Below are positions 1 through 8,010 of a stretch of DNA of 44,974 nucleotides, in pieces. The stretch lies in contig JAGCGO010000105.1 in assembly GCA_017649565.1 (NCBI GenBank), forward strand, positions 1-44,974. The letters run 5' to 3'. The notes under the pieces were generated by a model, which worked only from the letters and a program-made list of their open reading frames with translations, did no database searches and was not told the origin of the DNA. Source of the DNA: Fibrobacter sp. (GTDB lineage Bacteria > Fibrobacterota > Fibrobacteria > Fibrobacterales > Fibrobacteraceae). The position numbers were made by a program, and so were the translations under genes. Each line of letters starts with the position of its first letter. The stretch's first letter is position 1.

Positions 1-625
1 GAGTGATTTCGTTACGGAAAGACTTACCGATCTGGCCGACACCGAACGGAATGCGCGGGCGGACGTTGTCGACAATGTTCTTGAAGTCGACGAAGATACC
101 CTGGGCCGTTTCCGGACGGAGGTACACCTTGTTGCCTTCACCTTCGATCACGCCGATTTCGGTCTGGAACATGAGGTTGAAAGCGCGGGGCTTGGTCCAA
201 TCGGTCTTGCCGCAAGTCGGGCATTCGATCTTGTTGTCCATCATCATCTGGTGGACTTCGTCAAAATTCTTGCCGGCGCAGCAGCCTTCGCCGAGCTTGT
301 CTTCGAGCAGCTGGTCAGCGCGGAAACGTTCGTGGCAGGCAAGGCAGTCCACCAGCGGGTCAGAGAAGTTGCCCACGTGGCCAGAAGCCTTCCAAACGCG
401 GGGGTTCAAAAGGATGGAGCTGTCGAGACCGAGCACGTCCTGACGGCTGGTCACGAACTTCTTCCACCAGAGGTTCTTAATGTTGCGCTTGAGTTCCACG
501 CCATACGGACCGTAGTCCCAAGTGTTGGCGAGGCCATCGTAAATTTCGGAGCCCGGGAAAATGAATCCACGGCGCTTGCAGAGGGAGATGATGTCCTTGA
601 GGGCATCCTGGACTTTCTTTGCCAT
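1..625 (-). CDS. glyQS: Glycyl-tRNA synthetase, class II dimeric type (N-terminal part, runs off the window)
   Basis: Charges tRNA-Gly with glycine in the cytoplasm. The minus strand is open from an ATG at 625 to the window edge, giving 208 residues. It starts [20 protein letters not shown] and contains the family motifs [16 protein letters not shown] and [12 protein letters not shown], which mark the eukaryote-like homodimeric enzyme rather than the alpha2-beta2 form. Two cysteine pairs (DCLACHERF and [11 protein letters not shown]) are the expected zinc-binding insertion. The start is supported by AAGGAT a few bases upstream of the ATG. The C-terminal catalytic part and the anticodon-binding domain lie outside the window. 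The overlapping plus-strand frames have no family features and are shadows. Confidence 0.95.
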   Translation of the reverse strand, partial: MAKKVQDALKDIISLCKRRGFIFPGSEIYDGLANTWDYGPYGVELKRNIKNLWWKKFVTSRQDVLGLDSSILLNPRVWKASGHVGNFSDPLVDCLACHERFRADQLLEDKLGEGCCAGKNFDEVHQMMMDNKIECPTCGKTDWTKPRAFNLMFQTEIGVIEGEGNKVYLRPETAQGIFVDFKNIVDNVRPRIPFGVGQIGKSFRNEIT

Positions 626-690
626 TTTTTTATCCTTGTAATTTTTTTGCCTAAATATAGCAAAATATGACCATAAACATCATTTCTGCC

Positions 691-739
691 ATTCTCTCGT
701 CTTTCGTCTGTAGCCGCGCAGCGGCGTTCTTTCGTCTAA
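691..739 (-). repeat. Dispersed intergenic repeat, copy A
   Basis: Read on the minus strand this is TAGACGAAAGA, then a hairpin (GCCGC-gca-GCGGC), then TACAGACGAAAGACGAGAGA. The same plan recurs at 37402-37450, 39080-39124 and 42995-43088. It lies between glyQS and the NicO gene. The rest of the 626-829 gap shows nothing I can name. Confidence 0.75.
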
Positions 740-829
740 CTAAGGATGATAGGCCCTGACGGGGGCAAATTTAGCAAAATTAAGGTTACCACGCGCCTTT
801 CATTTCATCTTTTAAATCATATATGGTCT

Positions 830-1759
830 TTAAGAGACTCGGCCTACATAAAGATTGGCAAACAAAAGGAGACCCGACGCAAAGATAAGGAGGCCGCCGA
901 CAAATGTGGCCACGGTGTAGATCCTGGAAGCGAAACGGCTATGCTTACTTCCCACGTCAATCCCCTTGCGGAAGGCGACCGCAGCTATTCCGAACGCAAC
1001 ATTGGTAATCGTCATCCCGATACAAATGACAGCCGCACCGACGAGTGCAATGGCGACCATGGAATTGATGAGACAGAAGAGCACGATCAATGCCACCGCC
1101 GGACAAGGGACAATCCCGGTAATGGCGGCAACACCCATAATTTCTCGCCACTGGGCTTCGGGGGGCAAAGCCTCGTGATGTTCCGAACCGCCCTTCCTGC
1201 TTTTCAGCAAGTCACGGATAGCAAGGACAATGAGCAGTATTCCGGTCACCATGATGAGGATGTAGCTTGCCTTTTCGACCCCCATGCGGCCCGTTTCGAA
1301 AACGGGGAATACCGTTGCCTTGAATATGGCGTACAGGACAAAAAGCAACAAGACCGCACTCAAAGTATGGACGACAGTGATACCGGCTCCAAGGGCAACC
1401 CCCTGCCGCCACCGGCCTCGCCGCGCAATAAAGTAACCCACCACGATTGATTTACCATGGCCGGGACCGAGAGCATGGAGCATGCCGTACAAAAGGCAAA
1501 TGGCGAGAAACTTCCATATCGTTCCCCAATCACCACTTTTTATCGCGGAAATCGACGCCGTTATTTTTTCTCTCAGGACTTTCTGCGTCTGGGATATCAC
1601 GGAAACTAGCGAAAACTGTGCAGGAGCCGGTTGAGCCGGGACAGTAACCGACTCGTTTGAAGCCGGTTCGGACACCACATCAAAGCGTTTTTTCTTGACA
1701 GCAGCATCTGCCATCAAGGACAACAGCAAAACCAACAGAATGGCGACATACTTATTCAA
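830..1759 (-). CDS. NicO-family nickel/cobalt-type transporter
   Basis: Predicted inner-membrane metal transporter of the NicO/RcnA family. The family signature HALGPGHGKS sits in the first hydrophobic segment after a periplasmic stretch. About six membrane segments follow, with a polar loop GGSEHHEALPPEAQ and a second motif GIVPCPAV, also typical of the family. I chose the TTG at 1759, which has GAGG eight bases upstream and opens a clean signal-like segment (NKYVAILLVLLLSLMADA). An upstream TTG at 1780 lacks a ribosome site. The gene is last in the metal-uptake cluster, 47 bases after the TonB receptor. NicO proteins can import or export Ni/Co. Zinc or another metal is an inference from context. 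Confidence 0.85.
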   Translation of the reverse strand: MNKYVAILLVLLLSLMADAAVKKKRFDVVSEPASNESVTVPAQPAPAQFSLVSVISQTQKVLREKITASISAIKSGDWGTIWKFLAICLLYGMLHALGPGHGKSIVVGYFIARRGRWRQGVALGAGITVVHTLSAVLLLFVLYAIFKATVFPVFETGRMGVEKASYILIMVTGILLIVLAIRDLLKSRKGGSEHHEALPPEAQWREIMGVAAITGIVPCPAVALIVLFCLINSMVAIALVGAAVICIGMTITNVAFGIAAVAFRKGIDVGSKHSRFASRIYTVATFVGGLLIFASGLLLFANLYVGRVS

Positions 1760-1806
1760 CGTGGCAACCTCGCAGTACAAGGCTAAAATAAAAAAAATCT
1801 TAGTCT

Positions 1807-3780
1807 TTAGAACTGCATTCGCCCAAGTACGCTCAAGTTACGCCCCTTTTCGGGCATCACCGACTTGAGGCGCGAAAGATGGTTTCGCACATCCGCATCG
1901 AACAGGTTGTCGGCACGGAATACAAGACTGTAGCGTGCAAGCGCGAGTTCCCAGCGGATTTCCAGCACTAGGCCGAACGTAACGTAGCCAGGAGTTGATT
2001 CTTCGTAGCGGTCCACGAAATTTTGGGCAAGAGCGAAGTCACTGTAGGCGGAAGTTTGCACATGCCGCCAAAGATAGCCCAGTTCGCCGTGGAACTTGAA
2101 CGGAGGAATCTGCGGCATGTCCCCCCAGTCACCGTCGCGGAACACGCCGCGCACGTAGCTTGCCGAGGTGGCGGCACGGAGGCCCTGCTCGGCTACGGTC
2201 TGTGCCGTGGCGCTTGCGCCAAAGAGCAGGGCCTCGTCGCCCCGCACGCGGTAAACCGGGAGGAGCTGCGACCAGTTGGTATCGCCTGTCGCGCGCGGGG
2301 CGAGATGGTTCGTGAACCACGTACCATGTGCCGCCACCCGCCACGAGACATATTCCCCATAATCTCGATATTCAAGTTCGGTACCATAGCCGCTCTCGGC
2401 ATCGAGCCTGCTGTAGCCTTTCTCGTAGGTGTATGCGGCTAGGTGCGGTCCCTGGTTGTAGAGTTCCTCGATGGTCGGGGCCCGCGTCGTCCTGAAAACG
2501 TCAAGCGTCACGAACTTGCCTACCCCTACCCTCTGCGAAAACTCGGCATCGATTGCCCAGAGCACAAAATTCCTGTCCTCGACGGTTTCCTTGTCGGCAA
2601 CAACGCTTTCGCCCGGGCGGAAGAACGCTCCGCCGAACCGCCCGGAAAACGTCATCTCCAGGCCACTCCACCCATCCGTACTCGCGACCGCGTACAACGC
2701 GGACGCATACGAGCAGGTCGGTGGCGTGAACACGTATCCGCCCATCTTGACCGAACGGCTGTCGAGCTCCGCCCCCAGGCGCACGCCGAAAAGGGGGCCC
2801 AGATTCGCCATGAACTTTTCCAAGCGGAGACTTTCCTGGTTCACGGCGAACTCGGCCCCCACGGCACCCTCCCCTTCAAATTCCCTGTGATGGTAGCGGT
2901 TTATCCGCACCGTCGCATCCAAGGTATCTTGCGCTGCACCCGCCGGCAGATAAAACCCGCGCAGCGTCAAGTCGCGTTTCCACAAACTAATGTCCACACC
3001 GTTCGGGTGACCCCCGATAAAGCCGCCGGGTATCCCGTAATCGCTATCGAACCAGCGATACGATGCCCCCAGGCGGAATCGCCCCATTCCGTAAGCCGCG
3101 CCCACGGCGCCGCTCCCGTTGTCGATTTGCGTATTCTCCAGTTTGCCATCCGGCGTTCGCATGTCGCCCATGTGCCGCCCCGAAACCTCCCCCTTCACCG
3201 AAAGCCCCTTCGCAAAGGCGTTCGCCCCTGCGGCGGTCGCATATCCCGGCTGCCCGCTCTCGGCGTACCATGTCACGTAACCGTGAAACAGCGAGTCGTC
3301 AAAGGGAATATCCCCGCGCTCCACCTGCACCACGCCGCCGGCAGCCGAATAGGAATACTGCAAAATACGCGGGCCCCGCAGCACGCGCAGCCTGTGCGCT
3401 GTCAGCACTTCCGAAGCCACGGCATGGTCCGGCGAAGTGGCGCTCATGTCGCCACTGAAGGAACCATCTTCCGTCACCTCCACATGGCTTCCCGAAAGTC
3501 CCTTGATTACCGGCCGCGCGGCCGCGGGCCCCATAGAACGAATAGCCACATCGGGCTCATTCCTGATCGTCTCCGCGATAGTCGTCGAAATCTCACGTTC
3601 CAGTTCTTCATCCCTTAAATCGTCCTCCTCGCGCAGCCCCTCCAACAGAGCCTGCGTCGGCTTGTCGTCTTCGACAGTCGCGCTTCCCAAGTCCTGCACA
3701 AATTCCTGGGCAAAAGAAAAAGGAAGGAAGCCTCCCAGAAGGAGGCTCCCCATGGCTACCCTCAAAAGGCTAGTCTTCAT
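1807..3780 (-). CDS. TonB-dependent outer-membrane receptor, probably for a metal or metallophore
   Basis: Predicted 22-strand outer-membrane barrel with an N-terminal plug, 657 residues. There is a signal peptide (MKTSLLRVAMGSLLLGGFLPFSFA). The plug follows at about residues 75-165, with VIKGLSGSHVEVTEDG and VLRGPRILQYSYSAAGGVV, which are canonical plug motifs. The protein ends in Phe (GRMQF), the usual barrel-assembly signal. The start overlaps the end of the upstream lipoprotein gene by 11 bases, suggesting translational coupling. Its place behind znuABC makes it a candidate ZnuD-like zinc receptor. The substrate is inferred from neighbours only. The sequence has scattered His residues (for example RYHHREFEGEG) but no long His-rich loop. 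Confidence 0.9.
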   Translation of the reverse strand: MKTSLLRVAMGSLLLGGFLPFSFAQEFVQDLGSATVEDDKPTQALLEGLREEDDLRDEELEREISTTIAETIRNEPDVAIRSMGPAAARPVIKGLSGSHVEVTEDGSFSGDMSATSPDHAVASEVLTAHRLRVLRGPRILQYSYSAAGGVVQVERGDIPFDDSLFHGYVTWYAESGQPGYATAAGANAFAKGLSVKGEVSGRHMGDMRTPDGKLENTQIDNGSGAVGAAYGMGRFRLGASYRWFDSDYGIPGGFIGGHPNGVDISLWKRDLTLRGFYLPAGAAQDTLDATVRINRYHHREFEGEGAVGAEFAVNQESLRLEKFMANLGPLFGVRLGAELDSRSVKMGGYVFTPPTCSYASALYAVASTDGWSGLEMTFSGRFGGAFFRPGESVVADKETVEDRNFVLWAIDAEFSQRVGVGKFVTLDVFRTTRAPTIEELYNQGPHLAAYTYEKGYSRLDAESGYGTELEYRDYGEYVSWRVAAHGTWFTNHLAPRATGDTNWSQLLPVYRVRGDEALLFGASATAQTVAEQGLRAATSASYVRGVFRDGDWGDMPQIPPFKFHGELGYLWRHVQTSAYSDFALAQNFVDRYEESTPGYVTFGLVLEIRWELALARYSLVFRADNLFDADVRNHLSRLKSVMPEKGRNLSVLGRMQF

Positions 3781-4285
3781 CTTCGTCTTCCTGGAAGGGG
3801 CATTCTTCCGCCTTCAGGGCCTTGTCTACGACAATGCTGATTTCAGGAGTGCGTGCATCGGCATGGTCGTGATGGTTCACCTTCAGGATAAGCGTTGTCT
3901 TGCCTTCCTTGACTCCCTTGAGATGGAAGCCCCAGCCGCCTTCCCATTCAATGTCGAGAATCTTCTTGTCGCCGACTTCCCAGCCCAGGGAATGCTCGTC
4001 ATCCTTCGGGCCGGCAACTTCTTTCTTGTTCTCGTCGAGGAACTTGATGTTCAGATGTTCGCTCAGGCAATTCGCATTGACGTGGAGTTCCTTATGTTTC
4101 GAATCGACCTTTCCTCGGTACACGCTATAAGCAAGGCTCCAGTCCGGCCAATAGAGGTTCCAACCCTCGACTTCAAAATGTTCATGCTGGTCGGTCGAGG
4201 CGCTATTGTCGTCACCGCAGGCGGCGAAGAATGCACAAAGGACAATGCCAAAAACGGCAATGGAAATAGACTTGATCATTTTCAT
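3770..4285 (-). CDS. His/Asp-rich lipoprotein of the metal-uptake cluster
   Basis: A secreted lipoprotein of 171 residues. The signal peptide MKMIKSISIAVFGIVLCAFFAAC ends in a lipobox, with the Cys followed by GDDNSAS. The mature part is rich in potential metal ligands (DQHEHFEVEG, KVNHHDHADA) and ends in an acidic tail (QEDEDED). I recognise no named domain; the core could be a beta sandwich. A longer open frame reaches 4399, but the ATG at 4285 has AAGAG five bases upstream and begins the signal peptide directly. It sits between the DUF2946-like gene and the TonB receptor and overlaps the latter. A role as a periplasmic metal-binding or receptor-partner lipoprotein is an inference. Confidence 0.8.
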   Translation of the reverse strand: MKMIKSISIAVFGIVLCAFFAACGDDNSASTDQHEHFEVEGWNLYWPDWSLAYSVYRGKVDSKHKELHVNANCLSEHLNIKFLDENKKEVAGPKDDEHSLGWEVGDKKILDIEWEGGWGFHLKGVKEGKTTLILKVNHHDHADARTPEISIVVDKALKAEECPFQEDEDED

Positions 4286-4305
4286 TTTTACTCTTTTTTG
4301 AATTT

Positions 4306-4321
4306 GCCGCCACATGGCGGC
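4306..4321 (-). other. Perfect GC hairpin ahead of the His-rich lipoprotein gene
   Basis: GCCGCC-acat-GGCGGC lies about 20 bases upstream of the lipoprotein start, in the only long gap (147 bases) inside the cluster. There is no T-run, so it is not a typical terminator. It could be a processing or stability hairpin. Function unknown. Confidence 0.45.
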
Positions 4322-4432
4322 GGATAAATGCAACAATCCCATCCGCAAGGATACAAGCGGACAATGCGGCGAAAACGCCCAACGAAAATCGCGGAGCAAA
4401 AAGCAGGATGTTGCGGTTAAAGTTTTAGCGGA

Positions 4433-4699
4433 CTAGGCGAAAAAGGCCGGAGGACCGCGCGGTCTGTAAAAATGAAAATGGGAATTCGCCTTGCAAGCAT
4501 TTTCCAAACCGACAAGGGCGAAAAGCACCACCCAAAAAACGGCGACATGCGGAGTATCGTCGTTAAAGCCAAGGCCGTCCTGCACCAGTGCGCATACCGG
4601 GCAATCGTCGTGTCCGTCAAAGTCGTCATGGTGGTGCTGCGCGATAGCCAAAAGGCCCGCGACCACAAGCGACACGACAATAGTCTTGACCAGTTTCAC
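4433..4699 (-). CDS. Small DUF2946-like membrane protein with a His/Asp/Cys motif
   Basis: An 88-residue protein with an N-terminal hydrophobic segment (KTIVVSLVVAGLLAIA), then QHHHDDFDGHDDCPVCALV, a second hydrophobic segment (HVAVFWVVLFALVGL) and the ending HFYRPRGPPAFFA. A His/Asp stretch before a CxxC, together with a terminal RGPP, recalls DUF2946-type proteins found near metal genes. The start is GTG at 4699, seven bases after the stop of the preceding gene. A role in metal binding at the membrane is inferred. It has the same length and general plan as the small protein at 7744-8010, but the two do not look like close homologues. Confidence 0.75.
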   Translation of the reverse strand: MKLVKTIVVSLVVAGLLAIAQHHHDDFDGHDDCPVCALVQDGLGFNDDTPHVAVFWVVLFALVGLENACKANSHFHFYRPRGPPAFFA

Positions 4700-4706
4700 G
4701 ATTCAA

Positions 4707-5138
4707 TCACTCTTTCACTATTTCCGCGTGGCGGATAATCGGATACGTTTCCCCGCTCTCTTCCTTGACACTGTCAAAGTAGCCGATAATCACGATGGTC
4801 GCCCCTTCGGCAGGGTATTCGTCCGGGAACTTGCGCGGTTTATCAAGCGAAAAGGCAAGCCCCTGGGAACAGCAGGCCAGCGCATCCGCAATGACGCAAC
4901 CGAAAAAACGCTGGTCGGTCTCGTAGTCATAGTAACTCGAGAACACGCCCTTCATCTTGATGTGCATCCCGATGAACTTCTGGGGAGTCGTCACCATCTG
5001 ATTGACTTGCGCAAAGACCATGGTACTGCTCATGCGCGAAAGGTCGATATCGATGTTGCTTTTTTCCTTTGCCTTCGGGTCCTTCGCCAGCACCGATACC
5101 GCAACAGCAAGCAGAATCGCTAAAATGACTCTGTACAA
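4707..5138 (-). CDS. Secreted protein of zinc clusters with a CC motif (OB-fold-like)
   Basis: A 143-residue predicted exported protein. The TTG at 5138 is preceded at six bases by a good GAGGTG and gives a clean signal peptide (YRVILAILLAVAVSVLA). A GTG 18 bases further upstream lacks a ribosome site. The mature part has the pattern F-G-C-V-I-A-D-A-L-A-C-C-S-Q-G, then YPAEGATIVIIGYFD and YPIIRHAEIV. This resembles the small beta-barrel proteins next to znu genes in Clostridia and the C-terminal domain of YcgQ/DUF1980 proteins. I name that similarity from memory. The three Cys could bind metal. It begins one base after znuB ends, so it is almost certainly cotranscribed. Confidence 0.8.
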   Translation of the reverse strand: MYRVILAILLAVAVSVLAKDPKAKEKSNIDIDLSRMSSTMVFAQVNQMVTTPQKFIGMHIKMKGVFSSYYDYETDQRFFGCVIADALACCSQGLAFSLDKPRKFPDEYPAEGATIVIIGYFDSVKEESGETYPIIRHAEIVKE

Positions 5139-5139
5139 A

Positions 5140-5991
5140 TCAGACACCTCGTCCACGGAACAGGCTAATCACATAGAACAAGCCGAATGCCACAATGTCG
5201 GCAGCCACGATCGTCGAACCCACGGGAGTCCCCGCAAGGATGGCGATGACAATTCCAATGAGCGAGCACACCACCGAGATGATGGCGGCCGCCACCGTCA
5301 CCGAGAAGAAGCTCTTGAACACGCGCATGGCCGAAAGCGCCGGGAAGACAACCAAGGCAGAAACCAGGAGGGCTCCCACCAAGTTCATCGCAAGCACAAT
5401 GATGACAGCCACGATGACAGCGATCATCAAGTTGAAAACGGTCGTGTTGACACCGGTCGCCCGCGCAAAATTCTCGTCAAATGTGATGGCGAAAATCTTG
5501 TGGTAGAAAAGCACGAAAGTCAAAAGCACCACGCACGAAAGCACCACGCACAAATAGACTTCCTCGATTTTCAGCGTGAGAATCGAAGTGGAGCCAAAAA
5601 GCGTAGTACATACGTCGCCAGAGATATTCGCCGACGTGGAGAAGATATTCATGAGCAGATAGCCTATGGCAAGCGCACCCACCGAGACCATAGCGATGGC
5701 TGCGTCACCCTTGATGCGTGCATTCTTTCCGGTACAGAGCAGCAGTACGGCAACCGCCACCGTCACGGGCAAAATGAGCAGCATATTGTTCGTCACCTTG
5801 AGTACTGCAGCAATAGCAAGAGCACCGAAAGCCACATGGGAAAGGCCATCACCGATGTAGGAGTAGCGCTTGAGCACAAGCGTCACGCCCAACAGCGACG
5901 AGCAAAGCGATACGAGCACGCCCACCACGATGGCGTAGCGCACGAAGGGAAAATCCAGATAGAACGAAAGTTTCTCGACAAGTTCAGGCAT
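5140..5991 (-). CDS. znuB: Zinc/manganese-type ABC transporter permease
   Basis: Membrane subunit of the metal importer, ABC-3 family, 283 residues with about eight hydrophobic segments. Family hallmarks are the early LKRYSYIGDGLSHVAFGALAIA stretch (the S-x-x-GDxLSHx pattern) and the later MNLVGALLVSALVVFPALSAM, which contains the conserved GxLLVSALLxxPAxxA pattern. It starts two bases after the znuC stop and ends one base before the next gene. It should form the transmembrane channel that receives zinc from ZnuA and is driven by ZnuC. Zinc rather than manganese is favoured by the adjacent Zur-like regulator and the ZnuA type. Confidence 0.92.
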   Translation of the reverse strand: MPELVEKLSFYLDFPFVRYAIVVGVLVSLCSSLLGVTLVLKRYSYIGDGLSHVAFGALAIAAVLKVTNNMLLILPVTVAVAVLLLCTGKNARIKGDAAIAMVSVGALAIGYLLMNIFSTSANISGDVCTTLFGSTSILTLKIEEVYLCVVLSCVVLLTFVLFYHKIFAITFDENFARATGVNTTVFNLMIAVIVAVIIVLAMNLVGALLVSALVVFPALSAMRVFKSFFSVTVAAAIISVVCSLIGIVIAILAGTPVGSTIVAADIVAFGLFYVISLFRGRGV

Positions 5992-5993
5992 GG

Positions 5994-6650
5994 CTACTTC
6001 CCCTTCACGGAAATATCGTTGAAGTCCATCACGCGGTTCGCGTCGTCCAGGGCGGTATCCACGTCGTGGGTCACCATGACAACCGTCATTCCCTTCTGAT
6101 GAAGGTCCTCGATGATGCGGTACATCGTCTCCGTCGATTCCGGGTCAAGGCCCGTCACCGGTTCGTCAAGGAGCAGCAGGCGATCGGCAGCGCAGAGGGC
6201 CCGGGCCAAAAGCACGCGCTGCTTTTGGCCTCCCGAAAGCTCGCGGAAGCATGACTTCGCGAGGCTTTCGGTGCGGGTAAGCGCCATGCATTCCATGGCG
6301 CGTTCCCGCTGGGCCCGCCGGTAAAACGGCAGCAAGCGGTGCTTACCCTGGAAAGCGGACAATACAATTTCCTCCACCGAAGCGGGAAAATCCTTCTGGA
6401 CCACGGTCATCTGCGGCAAGAACCCGATTTCGCTGCGTTGCAGACCTTCGCAAAACTCGATACTGCCCGACTTAGGCGAAAGCAGGCCCGAAAGTCCACG
6501 AAGGAATGTCGTCTTCCCGGAACCGTTGCGTCCGATGATACAGAGGTAGTCACCCACGTTCACATCGTAGTCCAGATCGCGGACAAGGTCCTTGCTCCCA
6601 TAACCGAGAGTCAGCTGACGACATTTTATCAAGGTTTTCGTTTCGTTCAT
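5994..6650 (-). CDS. znuC: Zinc/manganese-type ABC transporter ATPase
   Basis: Cytoplasmic ATPase of the importer, 218 residues. All motifs are present: Walker A GRNGSGKTT at residues 40-48, signature LSGGQKQR at 138-145, Walker B LLLLDEP at 158-164, and the switch His in VTHD near 195. The ATG at 6650 has GAGAA shortly upstream and lies 21 bases after the znuA stop. It should pair with ZnuB, whose gene follows two bases later. Substrate assignment rests on the neighbours. Confidence 0.93.
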   Translation of the reverse strand: MNETKTLIKCRQLTLGYGSKDLVRDLDYDVNVGDYLCIIGRNGSGKTTFLRGLSGLLSPKSGSIEFCEGLQRSEIGFLPQMTVVQKDFPASVEEIVLSAFQGKHRLLPFYRRAQRERAMECMALTRTESLAKSCFRELSGGQKQRVLLARALCAADRLLLLDEPVTGLDPESTETMYRIIEDLHQKGMTVVMVTHDVDTALDDANRVMDFNDISVKGK

Positions 6651-6671
6651 GTTTTTCTCAAAAAGACGTAT

Positions 6672-7674
6672 CTATTTTAAAGCTTTCTTCAAAACATCAA
6701 GGTTAGACTGCATGATAGAGAGGTAATCCAGCCCTTCCTTGATTTGAGCATCCGTCACAGACTGCATGGAATTCAGCGTCAAGATTTCGACATCCTTCGA
6801 TTTCTTGCTTGCGTCAAGGATGGTTCGGGCAATTTTCCCGTTGCCACCTTCAATCGTGAATATGGCCGGCAGCGATAGAGAATCCATCTTCCCCGCAAGG
6901 AACGCAACCGTTTCGAAGCTCGCCTCGCTTTCGGCGGAACACCCAACAAACGCGGCATAATACTTAATGCCATAATCATCCACCAGATAACGAAACGGGA
7001 ACCGGTCGCCGAACAGGATTGTCTTTTGCTCCACATTTGCGACAGCAGCGGCAAAGGCCCCGTCCAGGTTGTAGAGTTTCGCGGCGTACATGGCTCCATT
7101 CATCTTGTAGGTTGCGGCATTGGAAGGATCCAGTTCTCCCAGGGATTCCGCGAGGGAATTCACCAGAATTATGGCGTTCTTGAGCGAAAGCCAGATGTGC
7201 TCATCGTTTTCGACTTCTTCCTCTTCGTCGTGGTGATGCTCGTCCTCTCTCGTCTCTCGTCTCCTCTTCCACCTGCATTCCTTCCACGATTTCTTCTTCC
7301 TTCACGCGATTGCCGAGGGCTTCCATCAGGTTCACTGCAATGCGCCCTTCCTTCGGAGTCGCCGCCAGCGCCTTTCGGATCCAGTCATCGGATTCCCCGC
7401 CCACGTAAACAACCATGTCTGCCCCGGCGATAGAGGCAATATCCTGAGCCGAAGGCTTATAGCTGTGCAGGTCTGTTCCGTTCTTGATAAGCAACTTTAA
7501 GTCCACCGCACCGGCACGATCGCCCAAAATATTCTTGAGCCAATCGTACTGCGGGTAGATTGTCGCGACAACGGAAACCTTCTTCGTGGCACTGCTCTTT
7601 TCACCGGCACCCGTGCCACAAGCGATGAGCAACAAGGCCACCGCAAAAAATGCAATAAATGCAAACTTCTTCAT
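6672..7674 (-). pseudogene. znuA: Zinc-binding ABC transporter protein ZnuA, interrupted by a frameshift
   Basis: The periplasmic zinc carrier of the znu system, split into two frames. The first part (ATG 7674, AAGGA upstream) has a lipoprotein signal (MKKFAFIAFFAVALLLIAC), the family start VVATIYPQYDWLKNILGD and the ligand segment DLHSYKPSAQD. It then runs into a 16-base stretch at 7245-7260 and reaches a stop near 7201. The second frame opens with DEHHHDEEEEVENDEHIWLSL, which is the expected His-rich loop plus the second ligand His. It continues to the normal end at 6672. Removing exactly those 16 bases joins EEE to DEHHH in frame; a single-base indel there would also do so. The third ligand position reads GDRFPFRYLVDDYG, so Asp replaces the usual His, a variant I associate with Clostridia-type ZnuA. 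True inactivation, phase variation and sequencing error cannot be separated here. Confidence 0.85.
7245..7262 (-). repeat. Fragment of the dispersed repeat inside znuA
   Basis: On the minus strand this reads AGACGAGAGACGAGAGAG. It matches the terminal part of the dispersed intergenic repeat at 37431-37448 and 39106-39123. It lies in the His-rich loop of znuA, at the point where the reading frame is lost. A chance match within a Glu/Asp-coding stretch (GAG/GAC codons) is possible. Confidence 0.6.
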
Positions 7675-7743
7675 TAAAAGTCCTTTACCCTTCCGGGCAA
7701 TTCTGAATTGTGATTCTCCCCAACGCTTCTAACAAGCGGGAAA

Positions 7744-8010
7744 TCAATTCAGCAAAAGGACCTTCTGCGAGACAAGGGTACGGGCCCCCGTCGGAACAAT
7801 CTTAACGCAGACCAGTTTAAAGAAAACGCAACGAATCGCAATCACGAAAGGTGCCGCGACAAGTTCCATGCAAACTGAAATCAGTTCCAGACAACGATGG
7901 ATATGGTGGCACACATGGCAGTGTTCGCCATGACAATGATGCTCCAGGTGCCGCGACACGTAAAGCGACGCGAGAATGACAAGCAATCTGTCGAACAGAG
8001 CCTTAACCAT
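7744..8010 (-). CDS. Small His/Cys-rich membrane protein coupled to the Zur-like regulator
   Basis: An 88-residue protein. A hydrophobic N-terminus (ALFDRLLVILASLYV) leads to the dense motif HHCHGEHCHVCHHIHRC. A second hydrophobic stretch (ELVAAPFVIAIRCVFFKLVCV) follows, and the ending is TLVSQKVLLLN. The ATG at 8010 overlaps the last eight bases of the upstream regulator gene, a strong sign of coupled translation. The same frame stays open to 8322, but that part only shadows the regulator. The motif could bind several metal ions. I know of similar small proteins beside zinc regulators in Clostridia but no established function. Zinc sensing, storage or chaperoning at the membrane are all open. 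Confidence 0.75.
   Translation of the reverse strand: MVKALFDRLLVILASLYVSRHLEHHCHGEHCHVCHHIHRCLELISVCMELVAAPFVIAIRCVFFKLVCVKIVPTGARTLVSQKVLLLN

Noticed and set aside
746..1450. Plus-strand 234-codon frame over the NicO gene
   Set aside because: Antisense to a gene with clear transporter motifs; translation is polar and low in hydrophobic residues, as expected for the complement of membrane segments.
4306..4321. A terminator splitting the metal cluster
   Set aside because: The hairpin lacks a T-run on either strand, so there is no good evidence that transcription stops there.
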